Numbered from the stretch's first letter, positions 26,589 to 35,792 are shown. The stretch: DNA of 64,000 bases from Paracoccus sp. MBLB3053 (GCF_031822435.1 NZ_JAVQLW010000003.1:372001-436000); one strand, 5' to 3'. A program made the numbers and translations. Notes: generated from the letters alone by a model not told the origin.

Positions 26589-27632
26589 ATGACCATCAGC
26601 TTCAACAAGGAAACGTTCCGCGGCGATTACAGTTTTCACAATTCGCCCGCCGCGATCCGTCGCTTCCCGTTTCCGTTCGACCGCGACGAATACATGTACT
26701 CGGTGAACATGGAGCCGCATCGCGCGACAGGGCCCGATGACAGCGTGTTCAAGCGCCGCTTCGACGTCGACGAACACTACCTGTCCGAGATGGAGGATCG
26801 CGCGATCACGCTGGCGCGCGATCCGGCACGCTGCCAGTCCCTGCCCCATATGCGCCTTGCCGGGTGGGATCTTCTCGAACTGATCATGACCTGCAAGGCC
26901 CAAGATTATCCCGACCTTTTCCAGCTGACGCGTGACGGCGAACGCTGGCGTTGGGTGAACCGCCCGATGGGGCTCGACGACAGCTTCACCTTCCTTGACG
27001 ACTCGACCCTGCCCTTCGGCCCGATGGAATACATCACCCGCCAGACCCAGGGAGATTTTGCCGTCCTCGACCAGAGGGAGGGAAATCTCTGGATGGATGC
27101 CGGCATGGTCACCAGCCAGGCCGACTGGAGCCTTGACTTCGATATCGGGATGAACTTCTTCGAATGGCACGCCCCGGTGCCCCGCGCGGCTGAAATGGGC
27201 ATCTTTCAACGTGCGCTGAAATTCCTCCTGAACGTCCAGCAAGACAGCCCCGCCCGCAGACTCAACTGGACGATGACGGTCAATCCGCGTCTCGACACCT
27301 CGCCCGAGACCTATCCCGAATGGGGGCCGGAAAAACGCAGCGTGACTGCCGAGAATGTGGGTGGACGGCAATATCTCAGGGTCGAGCTGCAAAGCTTCTG
27401 GCGGTTACCGCGCTCAAATGCGCTTGCATTTCCGATCCGCTGTTACCTGTGTTCACTGGAAGATATCGTGACCATTCCGAAGTGGGGTCGAAGGCTGCAT
27501 CGGGTGATCCGGGATCTACCCGAGGATCTGGCCAGCTATAAGGGATTCGTCGTCAACCGCCCGCTGATCGTCGACTATCTTTCGCAATTCGATGACGGTC
27601 AGCCGACCTCGCCCGGAATCTATCCCGACTGA
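26589..27632 (+). CDS. dmmC: Dimethylamine monooxygenase subunit DmmC (DUF3445, probable oxygenase)
   Basis: This 347-residue protein of the DUF3445 family has characteristic segments MDAGMVTSQADWSLDFDIGM, RLNWTMTVNPRLDTSP and a tail around IPKWGRRLHRVI. DUF3445 members are thought to bind haem and act as the oxygenase partner of DmmAB. It ends the dmm operon, and its 3' end overlaps the convergent GlxA-type regulator by 13 bp. Oxidation of dimethylamine to methylamine plus formaldehyde then feeds gmaS and mgs upstream. The haem role is recalled family knowledge, not seen as a motif here. Confidence 0.8.
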   Translation: MTISFNKETFRGDYSFHNSPAAIRRFPFPFDRDEYMYSVNMEPHRATGPDDSVFKRRFDVDEHYLSEMEDRAITLARDPARCQSLPHMRLAGWDLLELIMTCKAQDYPDLFQLTRDGERWRWVNRPMGLDDSFTFLDDSTLPFGPMEYITRQTQGDFAVLDQREGNLWMDAGMVTSQADWSLDFDIGMNFFEWHAPVPRAAEMGIFQRALKFLLNVQQDSPARRLNWTMTVNPRLDTSPETYPEWGPEKRSVTAENVGGRQYLRVELQSFWRLPRSNALAFPIRCYLCSLEDIVTIPKWGRRLHRVIRDLPEDLASYKGFVVNRPLIVDYLSQFDDGQPTSPGIYPD

Positions 27633-28603
27633 TCCCGGCCCCGACGATGGCGCAAGGCCTGCCGTTCACGCATGGGCGGCAAGCCAAAGCGTGCGGAATA
27701 CACCCGCGAGAAATGCGCGGCACTGGTGAAGCCCGTAACAAGCGCGATGTCCAGCATCGCAAGGCTGGACTGACCGACAAGCTCTCGCGCCTTCCCAAGC
27801 CTCAAATCGCGGTAGTAATCCATCATCGAGGCGCCCAGCTCGGCCTGGAAAAGGCGCTGCAATTGCCGCGCGCTGCAGCCGATCTGTCCGGCGATCTGGT
27901 CGGGTGAAAGCGGATCTGCCAGATGTCCGAACATCAGCTCGACGGCCTGGATCAGCGCGGGATGCCGAATTTCGAGCCGTTCTGCAGTCGGGGAAAGCTG
28001 CGGCTCATCCGCCATGCGGGGGCTTTTGTGAATGAACCACTCGGCAACCTGTCGTGCGAAGCTCGCATCGTGATCGCGTGCGATCAATGCGCACATCATG
28101 TCAAGCGCCGCGATCCCGCCAGCGCATGTCAGCCGGTCGCGGTCCATCACGTAAAGCGCGCGTTCGATCAGCAGGTCGGGCATCAGCTCTGCAAGGGCAT
28201 CGATATGAGCCCAGTGCAGGGTGAAGCGCCTGCCCTCCATCATGCCCAGCCGCGCGAGAATGGCCGCCCCGCCCGAAATGCCGCCAAGTGGCACCTTGCG
28301 CACCGACAACGCGCGCAATCCGCGTGCCACTCCTGTATCGCGCGAGAGCATCGGATTGCCGCCCGCAACCACCAGCGCAAGATCAAGGGCACCGACCTCA
28401 TCCATCGGCGCGGTCTGAAACCCGCCGCCTGATGTCGACGCCGCAAATCCGCCCGCGATCGAGTAGTAGCTGGGCCTGTACAGTTCGCGCCCTGCGAGGT
28501 GGTTGGCGGCCCGCAATGGTTCGACCGCCGCTGTCAGCGACATAAGCGAATAGTCGGGCGTCAGAACGAAGCCGATGCGGAAGGGGTTGGGCGCCGGAGC
28601 CAT
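27620..28603 (-). CDS. GlxA-type AraC-family regulator (DJ-1/PfpI domain plus HTH)
   Basis: This 327-residue regulator has an N-terminal DJ-1/PfpI-like amidotransferase-fold sensor (about 1-190, lacking an obvious catalytic Cys: GGISGGAAILARLG) and a C-terminal AraC double helix-turn-helix (about 220-320). ATG 28603 starts the sensor domain; the longer reading to 28816 is noncoding leader. It is divergent from mgdA, with a CTGTCAGTGACAG palindrome between them. GbdR, SouR and CdhR, which sense betaine, sarcosine and carnitine, belong to this group. It probably controls mgd and perhaps tmm genes through a methylamine metabolite. Confidence 0.85.
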   Translation of the reverse strand: MAPAPNPFRIGFVLTPDYSLMSLTAAVEPLRAANHLAGRELYRPSYYSIAGGFAASTSGGGFQTAPMDEVGALDLALVVAGGNPMLSRDTGVARGLRALSVRKVPLGGISGGAAILARLGMMEGRRFTLHWAHIDALAELMPDLLIERALYVMDRDRLTCAGGIAALDMMCALIARDHDASFARQVAEWFIHKSPRMADEPQLSPTAERLEIRHPALIQAVELMFGHLADPLSPDQIAGQIGCSARQLQRLFQAELGASMMDYYRDLRLGKARELVGQSSLAMLDIALVTGFTSAAHFSRVYSARFGLPPMRERQALRHRRGRDQSG

Positions 28604-28664
28604 TTCTAAACAATTTTTACTCTCACGAACATTATTGACGTCGATGTCCTGGAAAAGCAAGAAA

Positions 28665-28677
28665 CTGTCAGTGACAG
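28665..28677. promoter_or_regulatory. Palindrome CTGTCAGTGACAG upstream of mgdA
   Basis: This is a perfect inverted repeat CTGTCA-G-TGACAG in the divergent promoter of the GlxA-type gene and mgdA. The TGACAGGC core also occurs in the tmm promoter inverted repeat. It is a candidate operator for the adjacent AraC-type regulator. TTGACG at 28635-28640 could be a -35 box. Confidence 0.4.
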
Positions 28678-28742
28678 GCAAATGCGGCCGAAGGCGCGGG
28701 GCTATCATATACCCAAGGACAAGAATCAGGGACGGAAGATCC

Positions 28743-29993
28743 GTGCGATATTCAGGTTTCAGGGTAATCAAGGAGGCGCTGACCGGCCACAAGGGCTGGA
28801 AGCCGATCTGGCGCAATCCCGATCCGCAGCCCGCCTATGATTACATCATCGTCGGCGGCGGCGGACATGGGCTCGCGACGGCCTATTACCTGGCGAATTC
28901 GTTCAGGCAATCCCGCATCGCCGTTCTCGAGAAAGGCTGGCTCGGCTCGGGCAATATCGGTCGGAACACGACGATCATCCGTTCGAACTACATGCTGCCG
29001 GGCAATGAGCCCTTTTATGAGTTCTCGATGAAGCTCTGGGAAGGTCTGGAACAGGAATTCAACTTCAATGCGATGGTCAGCCAGCGAGGCATCCTGAACC
29101 TGATCCATAGCGACGGTCAGCGCGACGCCTATCGTCGTCGTGGCAATGCGATGCTGCTGGCAGGGGCCGATGCCGAACTGCTGGATCAGGATGGGGTGCG
29201 CGCGATGTATCCTTGGCTGAACTTCGACAATGCGCGCTTCCCGATCAAGGGCGGGCTTCTGCAGCGCCGCGCCGGAACCGCACGCCATGACGGCGTAGCA
29301 TGGGGCTATGCACGCGGCGCGGATCTGGCCGGAGTCGACTTGATCCAGAATTGCGAGGTTACAGGTTTTCAGATCGAGAACGGCCGCGTCCGCGGGGTCG
29401 AGACATCGCGCGGCACGATCATGGCGGGCAAAGTGGGCGTCGCGGTTGCCGGTTCGTCAGGACGGGTGATGGGGTTGGCCGGGATGCGCCTGCCGATCGA
29501 AAGCCACGTCCTGCAGGCCTTCGTGTCCGAAGGGCTGAAACCGGTGATCGACGGCGTCATCACCTTTGGCGCGGGGCATTTCTACGTCAGCCAATCCGAC
29601 AAGGGCGGTCTCGTCTTCGGCGGCGATATAGACGGCTACAATTCCTACGCGCAGCGCGGCAACATGGCGGTGATCGAGGACGTGGCCCAGGGTGGCATGG
29701 CCCTGATGCCGATGATCGGCCGGGCACGTCTGCTGCGAGCTTGGGGCGGGATCATGGACATGTCGATGGACGGCACCCCGATCATCGACCGAACCCCGGT
29801 CGAGGGACTCTATCTGAACGCGGGATGGTGCTACGGCGGCTTCAAGGCGACGCCCGCCTCGGGCTATGCCTTCGCCCATCTCATGGCTACCGATACGCCC
29901 CACGAAACCGCGCGGTTCATGCGCCTCGACCGTTTCGAGCGCGGCTATCCCATCGACGAAAAAGGCATGGGCGCCACGCCCAATCTGCATTGA
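28743..29993 (+). CDS. mgdA: N-methylglutamate dehydrogenase subunit A (SoxB-like)
   Basis: This 416-residue flavin oxidoreductase is like the beta subunit of heterotetrameric sarcosine oxidase. The FAD loop is [33 protein letters not shown] is the dinucleotide-binding follow-up. His182 in [17 protein letters not shown] is the position expected for the covalent FMN. It would oxidise N-methylglutamate to glutamate plus a methylene unit. GTG 28743 is chosen because it matches the family start (YSGFRVIKEALTGHKGWKP). The mgs, gmaS and dmm context favours N-methylglutamate over sarcosine as substrate; a true soxB copy lies at 53346. Confidence 0.8.
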   Translation: MRYSGFRVIKEALTGHKGWKPIWRNPDPQPAYDYIIVGGGGHGLATAYYLANSFRQSRIAVLEKGWLGSGNIGRNTTIIRSNYMLPGNEPFYEFSMKLWEGLEQEFNFNAMVSQRGILNLIHSDGQRDAYRRRGNAMLLAGADAELLDQDGVRAMYPWLNFDNARFPIKGGLLQRRAGTARHDGVAWGYARGADLAGVDLIQNCEVTGFQIENGRVRGVETSRGTIMAGKVGVAVAGSSGRVMGLAGMRLPIESHVLQAFVSEGLKPVIDGVITFGAGHFYVSQSDKGGLVFGGDIDGYNSYAQRGNMAVIEDVAQGGMALMPMIGRARLLRAWGGIMDMSMDGTPIIDRTPVEGLYLNAGWCYGGFKATPASGYAFAHLMATDTPHETARFMRLDRFERGYPIDEKGMGATPNLH

Positions 29994-30012
29994 GGCCCGG
30001 AGCAAAACCGTC

Positions 30013-30294
30013 ATGCTGATCCCCCACCCCCTTCTCGGCCTTCGCGATTCCTCGGAATTCACCTATCTCGGCGATGCCAAGCTTCTGGATCGTCCCGATG
30101 GCATGGCCCCGGACGCTGCCGCGCGATTTCATGAATATGTCCACCTGCGCGACAATCCAGCCGGCATCCACCGCGAACTGTGGTTTCACGAACAGGGCGA
30201 CCGTTCTTGGCTGGTCGTCACCCGCAATACCCTGACGCATGAGATCCTGGGCGCTGAACTGGCCCGAGACGCACGGAAGGGGGGTGCCGCATGA
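30013..30294 (+). CDS. mgdB: N-methylglutamate dehydrogenase subunit B (SoxD-like, no cysteine ligands)
   Basis: This 93-residue protein matches the delta subunit of sarcosine oxidase in length, in EFTYLGDAKL and in YVHLRDNPAG-HRELW. The zinc ligands are altered. Where the sarcosine oxidase copy in this window has C6, C9, H60 and C64, this one has H5, L8, H59 and D63 and no cysteine at all. The next gene starts inside its stop (ATGA overlap). Its role is probably structural at the complex interface. Loss of the Zn-Cys site separates it from soxD. Confidence 0.8.
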   Translation: MLIPHPLLGLRDSSEFTYLGDAKLLDRPDGMAPDAAARFHEYVHLRDNPAGIHRELWFHEQGDRSWLVVTRNTLTHEILGAELARDARKGGAA

Positions 30295-33218
30295 CGCGTT
30301 TGTCCGGTGGCCTGATCGATCGCGGCCGCAAACTCAACTTCACCTTTGACGGCAGGACCTATACCGGCCATGCCGGCGACACTCTGGCCTCGGCGCTGCT
30401 GGCCAATGACGTGCGATTGATGGCGCGCAGCTTCAAGTATCATCGCCCGCGCGGCGTGTTCTCGGCAGGTTCGGAAGAACCCAGCGCGCTCGTGACGCTC
30501 AATTCCGCCGCCCGGCGGGAGCCGAACTCCCGCGCCACTGTGGTTGAGCTTTTCGACGGGCTTGAGGCGCACAGCCAGAACCGCGTGGGTTCGCTGGGCT
30601 TCGACCTGATGGCCGTCAACGACCTGATGTCGCCGTTTTTCGCGGCAGGCTTCTATTACAAGACCTTCATGTGGCCCCGCGCCTTCTGGGAAAAGCTGTA
30701 CGAACCCGCGATCCGGCGTGCCGCCGGCCTGGGCGCGCTGTCGTGCGAGCCCGATCCCGACAGCTATGACGCTGGTTTCCTGCATTGCGACTTGCTCGTG
30801 ATCGGTGGTGGCGCGGCGGGACTGGCGGCGGCCTTGACGGCCGCGCGGAGCGGTGCGCAGGTCATCCTGGCCGACGAGGATTTCCGCCTTGGTGGTCGCC
30901 TGCTGGCCGAAAGCGCCCCGCTTGATCGCCCGGCATCGGAGTGGATCGCAGGGCTTGAGGCCGAGTTCGAGAGCCTTCCGAACCTCCGCATCCTGCGCCG
31001 CACCACCGTCTGGGGCGCCTTCGACCATGGCATCTACGGTGCGGTCGAGCGCGTTTCGGAAAATCTCGCGGATCCCGCCAAGCGGGTCCGCCAGACACTG
31101 TGGCGGATCACGGCCAAGCGCGCGATCCTTGCTACGGGCGCAACCGAACGGCATATCCCCTTCGCCAATAACGACCGGCCCGGTATCATGCTTTCGGGCG
31201 CGATGCGGGCCTATGCCAATCGCTGGGCCGCCTGCCCCGCGAAACGAGTCGCGATTTTCACGAATAGCGAGGATGGCCACCGGACCGCCCGCGACCTGAT
31301 CGCCAAGGGAATCGAGATTGCCGCCGTGATCGACACGCGGCCGGATTCCGCTTCACGCGACTACCGGGTCATCACCGCGGGCAAGGTCACCGACAGCAAG
31401 GGGCGCCTTGGCCTTACCCGTATCGCGGTCGAGGCAGATGGCCGGACGGAGTGGCTGGAATGCGGCGCGCTCGGTATCGCAGGCGGCTGGAACCCGAACA
31501 TCCAGATTGCCTCGCACCATCGCGGCCGGCCGGTCTGGAACGAGACGGTGCAGGCCTTCGTCGCCGGTGAAGGCGGCCCTGCGGGCCTGATCCCGGCGGG
31601 CGCTGCGGCGGGCATGGGCTCGGCTGCGCAGGCGCTGAATTCTGGGGCGGCAGCAGCCGTCACCGCGCTGGACGAGATCGGGATAAAGGCCCATCTGCCC
31701 GACCTGCCCGAGACAGAGGACTCTGCCGCGAACCTGCGTCCCTTCTGGCACGTGCCGGGGAACTCCCGCGCATGGGTCGATTTCCAGAACGACGTGACGG
31801 TCAAGGACATCAAGCTGGCGCATCAGGAAAACATGCGGCCTGTCGAACATCTCAAGCGGTGGACCACGCTTGGCATGGCGACGGATCAGGGCAAGACCGC
31901 GAATGTCACGGCCATGGCCATAATGTCGGAACTGACCGGCCAGTCGATCCAGGCGACCGGCACGACGGTCTTCCGCCCGCCCTATACGCCGGTTTCGCTT
32001 TCGGTTCTGGGCGGCGGCGATACCGGGCCGCATTTCCGCCCGCGCCGGCTGACCCCCAGCCATGAATGGGCCAAGGCGCAGGGCGCGGCCTTCATCGAGG
32101 TAGGGCAATGGATGCGCGCGCAATATTTCCCCCTTTCGGGCGAGACGAGCTGGCGCGAAACCGTTGACCGCGAAGTGCTCGCCACCCGCAAGGGCGTCGG
32201 CATCTGCGACGTGACCACCTTGGGCAAGATCGACGTACAGGGCGCGGATGCGGCGGAATTTCTCGACCGGGTCTATGCCAATGCGATGAAAAGCCTGAAA
32301 ACGGGGATGGTCCGCTATGGCCTGATGCTGCGCGAGGACGGTTTCGCCTGGGATGACGGCACATGCGCCCGACTGGGTGAAACGCATTACGTCGTCACGA
32401 CCACGACCGCAAACGCGGGCACGGTCTATCGCCATATGGAGTTCTGTCGCCAATGCCTCTGGCCCGAACTCGACGTGCAACTGATCTCGACAACGGATGC
32501 CTGGGCGCAGTTATCGGTCGCGGGACCGAATGCCCGCAAGCTGCTCGCGCGCGTGGTGGACGGGTTTGACCTCTCGAATGAGGCCTTTCCCTTCATGGCC
32601 TGCGCCAGTCTCACAGTCTGCGGCGGACTTCGGGCGCGGCTCTTCCGGATCTCCTTCTCGGGCGAGCTGGCCTATGAAGTCGCCGTCCCGGCCCGCTATG
32701 GCAATGCGCTGATCGCGCGGCTGGTGCAGGTCGGCGCGGATCTTGGCGCCACCCCCTATGGGACCGAGGCACTTGGCGTCTTGCGCATCGAAAAGGGTCA
32801 TGCGGCGGGGAATGAACTGAACGGCCAGAGCACCGCGCAGATGCTGGGCATGGGCCGGATGATCTCGGGCAAGAAGGATTCCATCGGCGCGGTGATGTCG
32901 CGCCGCGAGGGGCTTCGGGCCGAGGCCCGCGTCCTGGTCGGCCTAGAGCCAGTCGATCCCGCCGAGCCCGTCGTCGCGGGCTCGCATCTCTTTTCCGAAG
33001 GCAGCGCCCAGAACACCTGGACGGATCAAGGCTGGATCACCTCGGCCTGTCATTCGCCTCATGTGGGAAGCGCGATTGGCCTTGCCTTCCTTGAAAATGG
33101 CGAGTCACGACAGGGTGAAGTGATCGTCGCGGCCAATCCGCTGCAGGGGCAAAGCGTGCGCATGCGCGTCGTCTCGCCTCATTTCGTAGATCCCGAAGGA
33201 GAACGTGTGCGTGACTGA
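30291..33218 (+). CDS. mgdC: N-methylglutamate dehydrogenase subunit C (SoxA-like)
   Basis: This 975-residue protein resembles the alpha subunit of sarcosine oxidase. An N-terminal ferredoxin-like segment (FTFDGRTYTGHAGDTLASAL) comes first. A pyridine-nucleotide domain follows (LLVIGGGAAGLAAALTAARS near residue 165). The C-terminal half is GcvT/THF-binding (about 600-960: VGICDVTTLGKIDVQGADAA, RISFSGELAYEVAVPA). This half would receive the methylene group onto THF while electrons leave through flavin. It is coupled to mgdB by ATGA and to mgdD by overlap. It is shorter than the soxA copy (975 against 996 residues) but has the same domain order. Confidence 0.82.
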   Translation: MTRLSGGLIDRGRKLNFTFDGRTYTGHAGDTLASALLANDVRLMARSFKYHRPRGVFSAGSEEPSALVTLNSAARREPNSRATVVELFDGLEAHSQNRVGSLGFDLMAVNDLMSPFFAAGFYYKTFMWPRAFWEKLYEPAIRRAAGLGALSCEPDPDSYDAGFLHCDLLVIGGGAAGLAAALTAARSGAQVILADEDFRLGGRLLAESAPLDRPASEWIAGLEAEFESLPNLRILRRTTVWGAFDHGIYGAVERVSENLADPAKRVRQTLWRITAKRAILATGATERHIPFANNDRPGIMLSGAMRAYANRWAACPAKRVAIFTNSEDGHRTARDLIAKGIEIAAVIDTRPDSASRDYRVITAGKVTDSKGRLGLTRIAVEADGRTEWLECGALGIAGGWNPNIQIASHHRGRPVWNETVQAFVAGEGGPAGLIPAGAAAGMGSAAQALNSGAAAAVTALDEIGIKAHLPDLPETEDSAANLRPFWHVPGNSRAWVDFQNDVTVKDIKLAHQENMRPVEHLKRWTTLGMATDQGKTANVTAMAIMSELTGQSIQATGTTVFRPPYTPVSLSVLGGGDTGPHFRPRRLTPSHEWAKAQGAAFIEVGQWMRAQYFPLSGETSWRETVDREVLATRKGVGICDVTTLGKIDVQGADAAEFLDRVYANAMKSLKTGMVRYGLMLREDGFAWDDGTCARLGETHYVVTTTTANAGTVYRHMEFCRQCLWPELDVQLISTTDAWAQLSVAGPNARKLLARVVDGFDLSNEAFPFMACASLTVCGGLRARLFRISFSGELAYEVAVPARYGNALIARLVQVGADLGATPYGTEALGVLRIEKGHAAGNELNGQSTAQMLGMGRMISGKKDSIGAVMSRREGLRAEARVLVGLEPVDPAEPVVAGSHLFSEGSAQNTWTDQGWITSACHSPHVGSAIGLAFLENGESRQGEVIVAANPLQGQSVRMRVVSPHFVDPEGERVRD

Positions 33219-33765
33219 TCTCGCCCCCATCTGCGCTCTTGGATCGGCAAAGGCGGCGATGCACCGCATCGGCTCGCTTTCGATCCGCGAGGACGCGACG
33301 CTCGGCCTTGCCTCGTTGGCGCTGCGGCAGGACGCATCGCCCCCGCAGCTGGGTCTCGAATTGCCCGGCCCGGGTGGCTGGACCGAAAGCGAGGGCGTCG
33401 CGGCCTTCTGGACTGGCCCCGAGCAATGGATGATCGAATATCCCGGCCGTGCTGCCGAGGATGTCGCGTCCCTGCTGGCCGCCCGCGCGCCGGGATGTTC
33501 GGTGACCGAACAGACAGACGGCTTCGTGGCCTTCGAGATCGAGGGGCCGGCCCGCAGTCTGGTTGCGCTGACGGAAAAGCTGGTCAATATCGATCCCCGG
33601 CGCTTCGCCCCGGGCGCTGCAACCCGCACCGGCTTTCATCACATGAGCGTCTACGTCATCCGCCGCGCCGAGACCCGCATGGCGATCCTCGGCATGCGCT
33701 CCGCCGCGGGCTCTCTCTGGCACGGGCTGACCGAGGCGGCCGAACGGCTGGAGGAAGTGGCGTGA
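33211..33765 (+). CDS. mgdD: N-methylglutamate dehydrogenase subunit D (SoxG-like)
   Basis: This 184-residue protein is like the gamma subunit of sarcosine oxidase, with a small GcvT-like fold ([54 protein letters not shown]). It helps form the tetramer and the folate cavity. The start is GTG 33211 with GAAGGAG about ten bases upstream; GTG 33205, two codons earlier, is also open. It overlaps the mgdC stop and in turn overlaps folD's GTG (GTGA), so mgdABCD-folD is one tightly coupled operon. Confidence 0.78.
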   Translation: MTDLAPICALGSAKAAMHRIGSLSIREDATLGLASLALRQDASPPQLGLELPGPGGWTESEGVAAFWTGPEQWMIEYPGRAAEDVASLLAARAPGCSVTEQTDGFVAFEIEGPARSLVALTEKLVNIDPRRFAPGAATRTGFHHMSVYVIRRAETRMAILGMRSAAGSLWHGLTEAAERLEEVA

Positions 33766-34667
33766 CCCTGGACCAGATCGGGACGGCAGAACTGATTGAT
33801 GGCAAGGCCTTTGCGGCTCGGATTCGGGGCGATGTCGCGTCGGGCGTGGCGCGTCTGAAGGGGCAGGGGATCGTGCCGGGCCTTGCCGTGGTGCTTGTGG
33901 GCGAGGACCCGGCCTCGGAGGTCTATGTCCGGAACAAGGGCATCCAGACCCGCGAGGCGGGGATGAATTCCTGGGAACACAAGCTCCCGGCCGAGACCAC
34001 GCAGGATGCCTTGATGGCGAAGGTGGCCGATCTCAATGCCGATCCGGCGGTGCACGGGATCCTGGTGCAGCTGCCGCTGCCGGGCCATCTTGATGCCGAT
34101 GCGGTGATCAACGCGATCGCGCCGGGCAAGGATGTGGACGGGTTCCATGTCCTGAACGTGGGGCTTCTCGGCACCGGGCAGAAATCGATGGTGCCCTGCA
34201 CGCCGCTGGGCTGCCTGATGATGCTGCGCGACCGGCTGGGCGATCTTTCCGGGCTGAACGCGGTCGTGGTCGGGCGCTCGAACATCGTCGGCAAGCCGAT
34301 GGCGCAGCTGCTTTTGGGTGACAGCTGCACGGTGACGATCGCCCATAGCCGCACCAAGGATCTGGCCGAACTCTGCCGCCGCGCGGATATCCTGGTCGCG
34401 GCGGTGGGGCGCCCGCGGATGATCCCCGGCGACTGGATCAAGCCCGGCGCGACCGTGATCGACGTCGGCATCAACCGCATCGAGGAAGACGGCCGCACCC
34501 GGCTGGTCGGCGATGTGGACTTCGACAGTGCGGCCAGGGTCGCGGGCGCGATCACCCCGGTGCCGGGCGGTGTCGGGCCGATGACCATCGCCTGCCTTCT
34601 GGCCAATACGCTGACCGCCTGCTGCCGGGCGAATGGCCTGCCCGAACCCGAGGGCCTGACGGCCTGA
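33762..34667 (+). CDS. folD: Methylene-THF dehydrogenase / methenyl-THF cyclohydrolase
   Basis: This 301-residue bifunctional enzyme oxidises 5,10-methylene-THF to methenyl-THF and hydrolyses it to 10-formyl-THF. Visible motifs are [20 protein letters not shown], the catalytic lysine segment, [33 protein letters not shown] (NADP site) and the C-terminal [14 protein letters not shown] 33762 overlaps the mgdD stop, so it is translationally coupled. It takes methylene-THF made by Mgd, Tdm or DmmD onward to PurU. It may be a second, pathway-dedicated copy; the housekeeping folD is not in this window. Confidence 0.92.
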   Translation: MTLDQIGTAELIDGKAFAARIRGDVASGVARLKGQGIVPGLAVVLVGEDPASEVYVRNKGIQTREAGMNSWEHKLPAETTQDALMAKVADLNADPAVHGILVQLPLPGHLDADAVINAIAPGKDVDGFHVLNVGLLGTGQKSMVPCTPLGCLMMLRDRLGDLSGLNAVVVGRSNIVGKPMAQLLLGDSCTVTIAHSRTKDLAELCRRADILVAAVGRPRMIPGDWIKPGATVIDVGINRIEEDGRTRLVGDVDFDSAARVAGAITPVPGGVGPMTIACLLANTLTACCRANGLPEPEGLTA

Positions 34668-34726
34668 GAATGACCGCCCGGGGATGATCGCCCCAGGCAT
34701 GATCGCCCCAGGGATGACCGCCCCCC
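34667..34726 (+). repeat. Four imperfect 15-bp tandem repeats between folD and purU
   Basis: Units starting at 34667, 34682, 34697 and 34712 follow the pattern G-G-A-T-G-A-T-C-G-C-C-C-C-A-G, with one to four changes each. One frame encodes repeated Met-Ile-Ala-Pro-Gly. The repeats begin at the last base of the folD stop codon. They lie in a 204-bp gap otherwise without a gene. Confidence 0.85.
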
Positions 34727-34871
34727 GAGCGCCGATCCTTGTGCCCGGGGGCGTCGCCCCCCGCCCGGCGCGGCCCTCGATGGGGCGCGCAGGGCGCCCT
34801 CCTCCCCGGCGGGGGAATGAACCAGGCAAAGGCGAAGACCCGCCTGCGCGCGAAAGACAGTGGAGACCCGG

Positions 34872-35756
34872 ATGACGAAATACTGCCTGACTGTCACCTG
34901 CCCCTCGACGCGGGGCATCGTGGCGGCGATCTCGACCTATCTTGCCGGCCAGGGCTGCAACATCACCGACAGCTCGCAATTCGACGATGCCGAGACCGGG
35001 CGCTTCTTCATGCGGGTCAGCTTCGTCTCGGAAGCGGGCACCGGGCTCGAGCAGCTGACCCAGGGCCTCGACGAGGCCGCCCGCGCCTTCGGCATGAGCT
35101 ATGCCTTCCATGACGAGACCGAGAAGATGAAGGTCATCATCATGGTCTCGCGCTTCGGCCATTGCCTGAACGACCTGCTCTATCGCTGGCGCATCGGCGC
35201 CCTGCCGATCGACATCGTGGCGGTGATCTCGAACCACATGGATTACCAGAAGGTGGTGGTGAACCACGACATTCCCTTCCACTGCATCAAGGTGACCCGC
35301 GAGAACAAGCCCGAGGCCGAGGCCCGGATCATGGCCCTGGTCGAGGAAACCGGGGCCGAGCTGATCGTGCTGGCGCGCTACATGCAGGTGCTCTCGGACG
35401 AGATGTGCCGCAAGATGTCGGGCCGGATCATCAACATCCACCATTCGTTCCTGCCCAGCTTCAAGGGCGCCAATCCCTACAAGCAGGCCTTCGAGCGCGG
35501 CGTGAAGCTGATCGGCGCGACCAGCCATTACGTCACCGGCGATCTCGACGAGGGCCCGATCATCGAGCAGGACATCATCCGCGTCACCCATGCCCAGTCG
35601 CCCGAGGACTATGTCTCGCTCGGCCGCGACGTCGAAAGCCAGGTCCTCGCCCGCGCCATCCACGCCCATATCCACCGCCGCGCATTCCTCAACGGAAACA
35701 AGACCGTCGTCTTCCCCGCATCCCCAGGTTCATACGCCAGCGAAAGAATGGGCTGA
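34872..35756 (+). CDS. purU: Formyltetrahydrofolate deformylase, copy 1
   Basis: This 294-residue enzyme hydrolyses 10-formyl-THF to formate and THF. It has an N-terminal ACT domain (about 1-85: LTVTCPSTRGIVAAISTYLA) and a formyltransferase-fold catalytic domain with NIHHSFLPSFKGANPYKQAF, a typical N-x-H...D hydrolase signature, and ATSHYVTGDLDEGPII. ATG 34872 lies after GGAGACC; the upstream ATG 34860 has no site. Together with folD it ends the methylamine one-carbon route by releasing formate and recycling THF. A second copy at 59893 has identical length and long stretches of identical DNA. Confidence 0.92.
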   Translation: MTKYCLTVTCPSTRGIVAAISTYLAGQGCNITDSSQFDDAETGRFFMRVSFVSEAGTGLEQLTQGLDEAARAFGMSYAFHDETEKMKVIIMVSRFGHCLNDLLYRWRIGALPIDIVAVISNHMDYQKVVVNHDIPFHCIKVTRENKPEAEARIMALVEETGAELIVLARYMQVLSDEMCRKMSGRIINIHHSFLPSFKGANPYKQAFERGVKLIGATSHYVTGDLDEGPIIEQDIIRVTHAQSPEDYVSLGRDVESQVLARAIHAHIHRRAFLNGNKTVVFPASPGSYASERMG

Positions 35757-35769
35757 GCGGAGGTTGAAT

Positions 35770-35792
35770 GGGGGTGGGCTGGCCCTGCCCCC
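35770..35792 (+). terminator. Hairpin after purU copy 1
   Basis: The stem pairs GGGGG-T-GGGC (35770-35779) with GCCC-TG-CCCCC (35782-35792), 13 bp after the purU stop. There is no T-run, so it may be a weak or factor-assisted terminator before the regulator gene. Confidence 0.45.

Noticed and set aside
28743..33765. First sox-like operon considered as a second sarcosine oxidase
   Set aside because: Its delta subunit lacks the zinc cysteines, and its neighbours are dmm, folD and the methylamine genes; a full sarcosine oxidase operon is at 53346. Not fully excluded.
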